The notes under the pieces were generated by a model. It ran no database searches. It was not told where the DNA came from and was given only the letters and a program-made list of their open reading frames with translations. From assembly GCA_963920575.1 (NCBI GenBank), contig OY986972.1, forward strand, positions 18,332,502-18,396,501: a DNA stretch of 64,000 bases. Reading direction: 5' to 3'. Below are positions 55,746 to 64,000 of this stretch, piece by piece. The number at the start of each line of letters is the position of its first letter. Positions within the stretch are counted from its first letter, which is position 1. Both the position numbers and the translations under genes were made by a program. The stretch is from Narthecium ossifragum (taxonomy: Eukaryota; Streptophyta; Magnoliopsida; Dioscoreales; Nartheciaceae).

Positions 55746-56932
55746 TGATAAATCACTAATTATTCCTAATTAAACCCCTTAAAATACCTTTGTTAGACCA
55801 AGAGTAGGTGTATTTGATATCTTATTGTTTGATTTCAGGTTTAAGTAGGATTTGAGAAAAAATACAAGAAATTCGGCCAAAAATCACTAAATTATGCAAA
55901 AAGATTGCTTCATCGATTGTGTGGAAATAAATCACCAGATATTCTACAGAACTCCACATATTCTGACATTCTGGGAAATGATAGAAGACTTCAAGATCTA
56001 CAACTTTCATGTTGAAGACCTTGTGAGATTCTCTATAGATTGGCGCCAGTTTTGAAGCAAAGTTGGATTTATGAAAGATGAAATTTGAGAAAGGCTGAAA
56101 ATAATTAATGACGAAGACCCAGTCAGACCGACTAGAGCGATGGATCGGATTTGAGTCCGATCGGTCTCTCCAATGATGTCATCAACCCGGAATTTAGGGA
56201 AATTAGAGTTTAAGTTCAATTATAACTCCTAATTCCGGGATGAAAGGTTTCTATTACATAATGGGGTTATTCTGGCCGAAAATTATCATCTTTTGGACCA
56301 CTTTTGGAGGAGAAGGCTACGGTTTTGAAGATGGAGATCTTTCCGCAGGGATCGACAGCTTCCTTCACAACACCTATGAATCTTTCCCAGAAGATGAGTA
56401 ACTAATTCTTCAACTTAGGGATATCATGAAACCCTAGTGTAGCTTTTGATTTTTTTTATTTGATTCTTGAAAACTTCTTCTCAACATAATCTCATAAATA
56501 TGGTTTTAATGATTAGAGATTTGAGAGAACAGAGTTCCTTTGAAGTATTTTCAGTCGTATAAGCTTTCTGTGATTATTTATACAGATTTATGAGATGGGT
56601 TTCATGTGGTTTATGGTTTGCTTTTGAGATAGGCTATGCTATGCTAGGATAGGTTGTGCCAAGGTTAAAGTAATCGTAGGATCGAAGACAACCTATGCCA
56701 AGAAAGATAGGCTATGCCGTTAGGAACATAAATCTTATTTTAGGGATTCATGTGAGCTTGTAGCCATATGATCCATAATGTTTAGATAAGGGAACAAGAG
56801 GATAACTAGAGAAAATTGAAGGTGAAGCTAGGGTGGATTGAGTAATCCCTTGATAATTCATAACTTGGTTCCAATCTTGATCACTTTGCTTGCTTTCTTA
56901 GATAATTTTTAGATAATTCAAGATACCTTTTG
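55746..56932 (+). mobile_element. Gypsy-like LTR (TGATAA family), 3'-truncated
   Basis: It starts TGATAAATCACTAATTATTC, then TAATTAAACCCCTTAAAATA, and follows the LTR at 52173-54550 (reverse orientation) without the MITE. It includes ATCTACAACTTTCATGTTG (55997-56015), GGTCTCTCCAATGATGTCAT and CATGAAACCCTAGTG. It breaks off near 56932, where the TRIM begins. It shows the empty site of the MITE at 53104. Confidence 0.85.
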
Positions 56933-56939
56933 ATCACTC

Positions 56940-57024
56940 TGTTGGCCATGGGCGATGCAGGTCTTGGTTGCGGGCCTGCAGAGTGGGATGTAGAGGCCAG
57001 GGCATGGTTACAGACCAGGCTGCA
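56940..57024 (+). mobile_element. TRIM 5' LTR, left part
   Basis: It starts TGTTGGCCATGGGCGATGCA and matches the second LTR at 59941. It is split at CTGCA (57020-57024) by a solo gypsy LTR and resumes at 59652. Confidence 0.85.
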
Positions 57025-59651
57025 TGTCACACCCCGATCCAAAAAACCCATCCAGGACGAGGCGTGAGGGGAAACCTACACTATTCATCTCCAGCTGGGG
57101 CGATACAAATGCGGAAAAGACGGATAAATTTAAACAATTTATATATTCCAGAGGTAAAACAGATATTCAATTCATATATTCATCAAGTTGTACTATTTAA
57201 GATTTGATACAAAATCCTCCAAGGAAAGAATATTATACAGTAATCCCAAAAGAATCCTCGAAGATGTACATAATTTACAAAACTACCAAAGTACAACAAT
57301 CTTCCTGCCGCAACCTCAAACACCTCTGGACGTAGTCGCGCCACCAAAAGCTGATCCCGCTGGCTCTACTGAAGAAGAACTGGCGCATGCACTTGCAAAC
57401 GCAGCCCAGGTAAGAGTGAGCGATAAGCTCAGTAGGGTTCTACTCTACGACACACTGAAGGGAGGAAAACAACAACAGTGTTATCTCCCCGCTCAAGTCT
57501 AACGGATGCCACGGGTCCCATAACCCTATCGATGTCCCAAGGGCTCCTGTCATGAACCTCTCTCTTGAACATGTTACCAAGATCACCCTAAGCACTAACA
57601 GGGGAACAGTACCATGCAGGATCACCCTTACCCAAGCAGGAATACCATGCCTTGGGGAACCACGTCGGGAACGTATCGACAACCATCCTTAGCACTTGGC
57701 CTTGGGAGACCAACACGACCTCTAAACCTCAAGCAATGATCAGAGTCAACTATCACAAAATCCTCAATCACATGAGATTCAATTATACAATCACACCCTA
57801 ATCCTGATTACCCAGCCACGGTCCTAAGGCTAGATCCGACCTACCCGAGAGCCTCGGATCGGCGATCAACCCATCACCTGCCTAACCTCATATGCCTCTA
57901 ATGCAACCATGATGCATGCAATGCTCAGACACAGATAACAAGATATAAGCATACAACAAGATGTCAATAATCATACAGGGCTAGGCATAGCCTACAGCTA
58001 GCCCAAGGGGTGAGCATAGTAAGAGGGTCTCAAATACATATAATCTATACTACCCAAACAATGATTAGAGCAAAGCATCAAACACAGATATACAATAGTC
58101 TTCAGTGCTCTCTTGCACCTGATAGACTAAGGTTCCAGAGTTACCCCGCAGGTAACTGGCCACATTTATACAATAGCCCTCGGCACACGCCGGCAACATG
58201 CTAAGGTTCCACAATTCCACATTAGCTAGCACTCATACCTAGCTAATGGCTAAGCAATCAATTAAGCATTTAATTACTTATCAAACCATATATTTAAATG
58301 CAAGCCATCCATAAATCCACCAAAAAGATAAACGCCCAATTCAATTCTCAACCTCAACAGAAATCCTTTAAAAACTCCACAAAATCCACATACATGCTTC
58401 TCAACATGTTTAGATAATAATCACAAATCAAATTCATCCAAGAAAGGCCAGAAAACCATGTTTAAGGGCCCACGGACGATGTCACGGTCGATCCTGCGGT
58501 CGAACGTGAGGCCACGGTCGATGTCACGGTCGATCTGGCGGTCGACCGTGGGACCAAAACGAGGAAAACCATCGGGGCGACGGTCGATCGATCCATCGAC
58601 CGTGGGAAGCCCAAAACGGACAGAGCCTCATGGACGATACGACTGTCGATTCGACGGTCGACCGTGAGGCGGGATGAAAAAGGGAGGGAGCCCGCGGTCG
58701 ATCAGTCCATCGACCGTGGGAGGCCAGAATCCCGACAAAGCCTGACGGTCGATCCGACGGTCGACCGTCAAGCCCCGAAAGAGCGTATCAACGCTTGACG
58801 GTCGATTCACCGATCAACCGTCGGGCCTTAGGCACAGTTCATCAGAACAGTGCCGGAAATCCAATTTCTTGGATTTCAAGGATCAATTCAAGTTGGAAGT
58901 TGATGAAACTTTGTAAGCATGTATAAAAGATGATGGGGAAGCTAGTGGTACAATCAAAACATGATTTTGATGGTTAAATCTCTAATTTAGGTCAAAACGG
59001 CCGAAAACCGATAAACGGCGACAATATGAAAACAAGCCGTTAAAATACCGAAATCGCGAGGTAGGAATACAAGAATCAAGCCACATCACATGTGCTACAA
59101 GCTACACAACATTCTAACTTGTATTCCTACAGCGAAAAGACATTAAACCTATCCTAGGAGAACCCGATCCTAAGATCAAGGTAGAAACACCTACTTGAAC
59201 AAGCAGGACAGCTCCTCCACGCATTCCCCAACTCCGATCGCAGGAATCCGCTCATCGAAAGCCGCGCCTCCAAGCCCTAGCTCAGCCGTAGGAGAGAGAG
59301 GAAGAAAGAGAACGGCAGGGGAAGGAAAGAAGGAAGGAAAGAGAAAGAAGGAGCTTAAATAGAAAGCTGAAATCCATCACAGCCGTCCGATTCGATCTCT
59401 CCCGATCGAGCTCCGATCTTCCGATCGGAAGCACCATAAAGGTTCTAATCAAACACATACATCAATCAAAGGCCATGTGTGTAATGCGGGTGTGAAACTG
59501 ACCACCAGGGAGCATATTTACCAAAATGCCACTGGGGTCAAAAACAGCGATGCGATCAACCGATCGCATCCCAAGGCCAACAGGGCCAAACCACAAACCA
59601 AAACTCTCGACCTAACGCGGTCGGACCGAGTTGGAGGTACGGGTCCTCACA
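57025..59651 (-). mobile_element. Solo LTR, family T2 (2627 bp), inside the TRIM
   Basis: Left end TGTCACACCCCGATCC and right end GGGTCCTCACA are flanked by a perfect 5-bp target duplication CTGCA (57020-57024 and 59652-59656). The second TRIM LTR shows the unoccupied site. The core GCAGCCCAGGTAAGAGTGAG and AGCTCAGTAGGGTTCTAC lies at 57396-57446, CTAAGGCTAGATCCGACC at 57825, and a TCGA-rich array of CGGTCGATC/GGTCGACCGT units at 58455-58830. (GA)/(AAG)-rich sequence precedes the right end. It is closely similar to the copy at 61737. Confidence 0.93.
58455..58830. repeat. Array of GGTCGATC / CGGTCGACCG motifs in LTR
   Basis: About twelve cores such as ACGGTCGATCCG and CGGTCGACCGTGAGGC are spaced 20-45 bp apart. 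Pairs often form inverted repeats. The same array occurs at 63160-63490. Confidence 0.88.
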
Positions 59652-59870
59652 CTGCAGGCCCAGGCAGCAGCCCCCTATGTTCGGCCCTGTCGTGTGGGAT
59701 GTAGAGGCTCAGGACGGGGTGGGTTATAGGCTCGACCCGGGCAGCGTGTCTGCGCTGCCAGTGGTGCTAGCGGTCGATTCGTCGGGTCGACCGCTGCTCT
59801 ATGGTAAAGGCAATATGGGCCCCCCTACTATCACACCGGAGTTTTGTTACGAGTGATTAGCTCGTGGATC
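59652..59870 (+). mobile_element. TRIM 5' LTR, right part
   Basis: It continues GGCCCAGGCAGCAGCC up to GGATCCTGAAC, matching 60026-60245 with few differences. The LTR totals about 305 bp. Confidence 0.85.
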
Positions 59871-59940
59871 CTGAACCGACACGTGGTATCAGAGCGAGGT
59901 TGCGGGTTCGAACCCCAGTGGTGCTGCTAGGGGGGAGATT
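59871..59940 (+). mobile_element. TRIM interior with primer site and purine tract
   Basis: Only about 70 bp separate the LTRs. The stretch holds TGGTATCAGAGC (59883-59894, initiator tRNA-Met primer site), GCGGGTTCGAACCCC (59903-59917, a tRNA T-arm or B-box-like palindrome) and a polypurine tract AGGGGGGAGAT just before the second LTR. With no coding capacity, this is a terminal-repeat retrotransposon in miniature. Confidence 0.85.
59883..59894 (+). promoter_or_regulatory. TRIM primer-binding site
   Basis: TGGTATCAGAGC, complementary to the 3' end of initiator tRNA-Met. Confidence 0.85.
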
Positions 59941-60246
59941 GTTGGCCATGGGCACTGCAGGCCTTGGTTGCGGGCCTGTCGAGTGAGATGTAGAGGCCCA
60001 AGGCATGGTTGCGGACCAGGCTACAGGCCCAGGCAGCAGCCCTCTGTGTTCGGCCCTGTCGTGTGGGATGTAGAGGCCCAGGACAAGGTGGGTTGTTGGC
60101 CCGACCTGGGCAGCGTGTCTGCGCTGGTAGTGGTGTTGGCGGTCGATTCGTCGGGTCGACCGCTGCTCTATGGTAAAGGCAATATGGGCCCCCCTACTAT
60201 CACTCTGGAGTTTTGGTACGAGTGGTTAACTCGTGGATCCTGAACA
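59941..60246 (+). mobile_element. TRIM 3' LTR (about 306 bp)
   Basis: It starts TGTTGGCCATGGGCACTGCA and ends GGATCCTGAACA. It differs from the 5' LTR at perhaps 15-20 positions. The flanking 5-mers (CACTC left of 56940, TTGGT right of 60246) do not match, so one outer edge is probably rearranged. Confidence 0.85.
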
Positions 60247-60314
60247 TTGGTTTAATATTAATATCCCTTAATTTGATGATAAAACATTGGTTTAATATTA
60301 ATATCCCTTAATTT
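60243..60314. repeat. 40-bp tandem duplication at the TRIM/copia junction
   Basis: The 32-mer beginning AACATTGGTTTAATATTAAT occurs at 60243 and 60283 without change. The first copy overlaps the last bases of the TRIM LTR. Confidence 0.9.
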
Positions 60315-61239
60315 AGAAAGCATTAAAATCATATTTAATGTGTTTTTGTACTGAAGGTCGATGCTACAGACGATGCATGGATCGACCGTGGGGTATGGCG
60401 GTTGATGCAAGGATCGACCGCGAAAGATGTTCTTGGGAAAATAGGCTGACGGTCGATGTGACGGTCGATGAACTGATCGATCGTGGCCTATGTGACGTGG
60501 CTTAGAGGAGCGACGGTCGAACGAGGTATCGACCCTGAGAAGCGGTTTTCGCAACAGAGCTTGGGGGACGATATCACGGTCGATGGGACGGTCGACCGTG
60601 AGGCTTGAGGGACGATGCGTGGATCGACCGTGGCTCAAGAAGAACCTGGCGGACGATGTCACTGGTCGACCGCCAGCCCAGAACAGAGCCGTTGCAGGAG
60701 CAGAAAATAGCCGTTGGGAGGCTATTTGAAGGGCTTTGGAGCTCAGCTATAAAAGAGAAGTTGCAGCAAACTTGGCATGGACTTAGGGGGAGCTAAGGGA
60801 TTATTGTAATCATATTCTAGCAAGTTTTAATCGCTTTATTAGTGAGCTAAACCTTTGTAAAACTACTTCAAGTGTAAAGTAGACTTTGAGAGAAATATCC
60901 AAGAGAGAGCTTGGAGAGATTGTAAGATTGCCAAGCACGAGTAAACTTAGTGGATAGGTTGCTAAGCACCCAGAAGCTTGGTGGACAACTTGTAAGAGGT
61001 CTTGCAAGTAGTGGAACCTCAAGGAGGCCCTTGAGAGAAGTGGACGTAGGCACGGTTGGCCGAACCACTATAAAAATTCTGGTGCAATCTCTCTATCTCT
61101 TATCTCTTATTCATGTTTTAACATATTTTCTGCTCTTATCATTTGCAAACATATGCTTTAATTATACTCCTCCTATTAAGATTTCCATAATTGATTTTAT
61201 TGCACAAGTTCTAAGAGAAACCCCCCTCTTAGAGCTTCA
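60274..61239 (+). mobile_element. Copia (SIRE/Maximus-like) 5' LTR
   Basis: It probably starts TGATGATAAAACATTGG and ends AGAGCTTCA, two bases from the primer site. It contains a TCGA-rich array (60355-60680), a TATAAAAG box (60748-60755) and conserved blocks GTGGAACCTCAAGGAGGCCC and ACTATAAAAATTCTGGTGCA, shared with the LTRs at 5661 and 26090. The start is less certain than the end. Confidence 0.8.
60748..60755 (+). promoter_or_regulatory. TATA box of the copia LTR
   Basis: TATAAAAG in the context GCTCAGCTATAAAAGAG. The same element lies at the equivalent place in the minus-strand copy near 26550. Confidence 0.6.
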
Positions 61240-61241
61240 AT

Positions 61242-61253
61242 TGGTATCAGAGC
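61242..61253 (+). promoter_or_regulatory. Copia primer-binding site
   Basis: TGGTATCAGAGC follows the LTR end by two bases and is complementary to initiator tRNA-Met. Confidence 0.92.
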
Positions 61254-61302
61254 TAGGTCTCTATTTTTGTGGTGTAACAACCCTTAAAGGATCCTAAATT
61301 AA

Positions 61303-61736
61303 GATGGAAATTATAGAGGGACAATCTACCAATAGGCCACCCTACTTTAATGGATCTAATTATACCTATTGAAAGACTAAAATGGAAATTTTCATTCAAT
61401 CCATGGACTATGATGCATGGATGATAATAGAAGATGGAGATTCTATTCCCTTAAAGATCTTTGAGGGAAAAGAAGTTCCAAAATCTAAGAGTGAATATAC
61501 TCCTACTGATTTTAGGAAACTTCAAGTAAATGCCAAGGCTAAAAACTTTCTATTTTGTGCCCTTAGCCCTGATGAATTTAATAGAATTTAATAGAATTTC
61601 AGCATGTAAAACGGCTAAGGAAATATGGGAATAACTTGAAGTTACCCATGAGGGAACAAGCAGAGTTAAGGAGTCTAAGGTTAGCATGCTTGTTAATGAT
61701 TATGAGTTATTCTCTATGAAGGTTGATGAGAATATA
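61303..61736 (+). pseudogene. Copia gag, 5' part, truncated by LTR insertion
   Basis: The ATG near 61303 begins MEIIEGQSTNRPPYFNGSNY. This is followed by a stop in place of a Trp codon, then KTKMEIFIQSMDYDAW, IFEGKEVPKSKSEYTPTDF, NAKAKNFLFCALSPDEFNRI, a short duplication (AATAGAATTT twice, shifting the frame), and CKTAKEIWE and THEGTSRVKESKVSMLVNDY. This is the UBN2/DUF4219-type gag of SIRE/Maximus copia elements, which packages element RNA. It is cut at 61736 by a gypsy LTR. The rest lies beyond the window, if it exists. Confidence 0.88.
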
Positions 61737-64000
61737 TGTCACACCCCGACCCAGAAAACCCATCCAGGACGGGGCGTGAGGGTTCCTATCACTATTCATC
61801 TCCAAGTGGCGCGATACAAATGTGGAAAAGACGGATAAATTTAAACAATTTATATTCTAGAGGTGAAACAGAAATTCAATTTCTTACATTCATCAAGTTG
61901 TACTATTCAACATTAGATACAAAATTCTCCAAGGAAAGATATTATACAATAATCCCAAAAGTCCTCGAAGATGTTTATAATATTCAAACTATCAAAATGT
62001 ACAACAATTTGTCCTCCAGCAACCTCAAGCACCTCTAGACGTACTCACGCCACCAAAGGTCGATCCCGCCGGCTCCAATGACGAAGAACTGGCACCTGCA
62101 CCTGCAAACGCAGCCCGGGTAGGAGTGAGCGATAAACTCAGTAGGGTTCTACTCTACGACATACTGAAAGGAGGAAAATAGCAACAGTGTTGTCTCCCCT
62201 CTCAAGTCTAAGGAATGCCACAGGTTCCATAACCCTATCGATGTCCCAAAGGCTCCTGTCATGAAACCTCTCTCCTGAACATGTTGCCAGGAGGCCAAGG
62301 AACAGTAACATGCAGGATCACCCTTACCCAAGCAGGAATACCATGCCATAAGAAATCTCGTCGGGAACGCATCGACATCCATCCTCAGCACTTGGCCTTG
62401 GAAGACAACACGACCTCTAAACCTCAAACAATGATCAGAGTCAACTATCGTAAATCCTCAATCACATGAGATTTAATTATACAATCACACCCTAATCCTC
62501 ACTACTCAGCCACGGTCCTAAGGCTAGATCCGAGCTACCCGAGAGCCTCGGATCGGCGATCAACCCATCGCCCGCCTAACCTCATATGCCTCTAATGCAA
62601 TCAAGATGCATGCAATGCTCAGGCACAAATAACGAGATATAGACATGCAACAACATGACAATAATCATACAGGGCCAGGCATAGCCTATAGCTAGCCAAA
62701 GGGGTGAACATAGCAAGGGCCTCAAATACAGATAATCTATGCTAACCAACAAAGATCTGAGCAAAGCATTAAACACATATATACAATAGTCTTCAGTGCT
62801 CTCTTGCACCTGACAGACTAAGGTTCCACAGTTACCTCGCAGGTAACTGGCCACAGTTATACAATAGCCCTCAGCACTCGCCGGCAACAGGCTAAGGTTC
62901 CACAATTCCACATTAGCTAGCACTCATAGCTAGCTAATGGTTAAGCAACCATAAGCATTCAAATCTATCATTCAACTAAGTATTTAAATGCACATCCATC
63001 CATAAATCCACCAAAAAGACAAACGCCCAATTCAATTCCCAATCTCAATGGAAATCCCTCAAAAATCCCATGAAAACGACGTGTATGCTTCCTAACATGA
63101 TTGGGTATTTATCATGGATGAAAACCAATCAAAGGAAACCAACAAACACAACTCAGTGCCCCACGGTCGATCTGACGGTCGACCGTGAGGCCACGGTCGA
63201 TCCGACGGTCGATCGTGGGGTCAAATGAGGGAAAGGCATAAGGGTCACAGTCGATCGGTGCATCGACCGTGGGAGACCCAAAACGAGACAGAGCCTCACG
63301 GACGATGCGACGGTCGACCGTGAGGCGCGATGGAAAAGAAGAAGGAACCACGGTCGATCGGGGCATCGACCGTGGGAGGCCAAAAACGCGACAGAGCACG
63401 ACGGTCGATCCGACGGTCGACCGTCAGGCCCGAAAGATGCGTATTAACGCTTGATGGTCGATCCATCGATCGACCGTCAGCCCCACGGCACAGTTCCTCA
63501 GAACAGTGCCGGAAATTCAATTTCTTGGATTTAAAGGATGAAATCAAGTTGGAAGTTGATGAAACTTTGCAAGCATGCATAAAAGATGATGGGGAAGCTA
63601 ATGGTACGATCAAAACACGATTTTGACGGTTAAATCTCCAATTTAGGTTAAAATGGTCGAAAACCGACAAAACGGCGATAATACTGAATTCAGCCGTTAA
63701 AATACGGAAAACTCACGGTAGGAAAAGTCAAAGCAAGCTACAGCACATAGGCAGCAATTTACACAACATTATAATAAGTATTCCTACAGCGAAATCACAA
63801 TAAACCTATCCTAGGAGAACCCGATCACAAGATCGATGTAGAAACACCTACTTGATGAAGTAGAGCAGCTCCTCCACGTATCCCCCAACTCCGATCGTCA
63901 GAATCCGCTCCTCGAAAGCCGCGCCTCCAAGCCCTAGCTCAGTCGCAGGAGAGAGAGAGGAAGAAAGAGAACGGCATGTGTATTAAGGGCTTAATATATA
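61737..64000 (-). mobile_element. LTR, family T2, running off the window
   Basis: It starts TGTCACACCCCGACCC and follows the solo LTR at 57025-59651 closely throughout (core at 62106-62160, TCGA array 63160-63490). The last bases ATTAAGGGCTTAATATATA differ from the related copy, which continues with GA/AAG-rich sequence. The 5-mer before it is ATATA (61732-61736). The right end and the second target copy lie outside, so solo or full-length status is open. Confidence 0.88.
63160..63490. repeat. Array of GGTCGATC / CGGTCGACCG motifs in LTR (second copy)
   Basis: Same organisation as 58455-58830, with about eleven cores such as ACGGTCGATCCGACGGTC and CATCGACCGTGGGAGGC. Confidence 0.88.

Noticed and set aside
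59880..59925. A tRNA gene
   Set aside because: GGTTCGAACCC resembles a T-arm, but no acceptor stem, D-arm or anticodon arm can be folded around it, and it lies in the TRIM interior.
56935..60251. A target duplication for the TRIM
   Set aside because: The flanking 5-mers CACTC and TTGGT differ. The right edge coincides with a 40-bp tandem duplication, so the original flank is probably lost.

Overview
This window is nuclear DNA of a flowering plant with a large, repeat-rich genome. I find no intact host gene, no rRNA or tRNA gene cluster and no CRISPR array. Almost every base that can be assigned belongs to a plant transposable element. Present are Ty3/gypsy elements (a family related to Del/Tekay chromoviruses, plus Tat/Ogre-like LTRs), Ty1/copia elements of several kinds including a SIRE/Maximus-like one, a plant L1 LINE, a Mutator-like (MULE) transposase pseudogene, a hAT-type element, foldback and MITE elements, a TRIM, and a Cassandra-like LTR carrying 5S rRNA sequence. 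Codon and element content do not let me name the species. I would not go further than angiosperm.

Layout, left to right. 1-3440 is a 36-bp-unit minisatellite split by a solo LTR (987-3281, target duplication GCGTG). 3670-5050 holds a MITE remnant and a copia reverse-transcriptase/RNase H fragment. 5660-9238 is a minus-strand copia LTR split by another solo gypsy LTR (6320-8808). 9239-19025 is a mosaic of a duplicated noncoding repeat (9239-9647 plus 11931-12176, and again 16391-17215), three LTRs, an 8-bp-TSD hAT element (14165-15630) and unassigned GC-rich DNA. 19722-28331 contains a truncated gypsy LTR joined through 30 bp of filler DNA to copia fragments, an inverted pair of Tat-like LTRs, and a foldback element with arms of several hundred bases (24537-25946). 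28332-35645 is a decayed L1 LINE on the minus strand, split exactly at its ORF1/ORF2 junction by a solo gypsy LTR (31572-33839).

36340-55745 can be read as one old MULE opened by later insertions. They are a 12.9-kb minus-strand gypsy element (36867-49809, TSD TGTTT), a Cassandra-like LTR (51745-52009), and a gypsy-like solo LTR (52173-54550, TSD GTCAT) that itself carries a 992-bp MULE-type MITE (53104-54095, TSD TTTCCTCAA). A small gene encoding a GRF-type zinc finger and coiled coil lies downstream, convergent with the transposase. 55746-64000 holds a truncated LTR, a TRIM (56940-60246) split by a solo gypsy LTR (57025-59651, TSD CTGCA), and a SIRE-like copia 5' end (LTR, tRNA-Met primer site, gag) interrupted by a last gypsy LTR that runs off the window.

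Nothing here forms a working pathway. The informative content is the order of insertions and several sequence modules shared between otherwise unrelated LTRs. These are arrays of GATCGATC/GGTCGACC palindromes, an 'ATCTACAACTTTCATGTTG'-like motif, and a conserved LTR core near 'AGCTCAGTAGGGTT'. All element assignments rest on motifs and termini read by eye. Degenerate boundaries are approximate.
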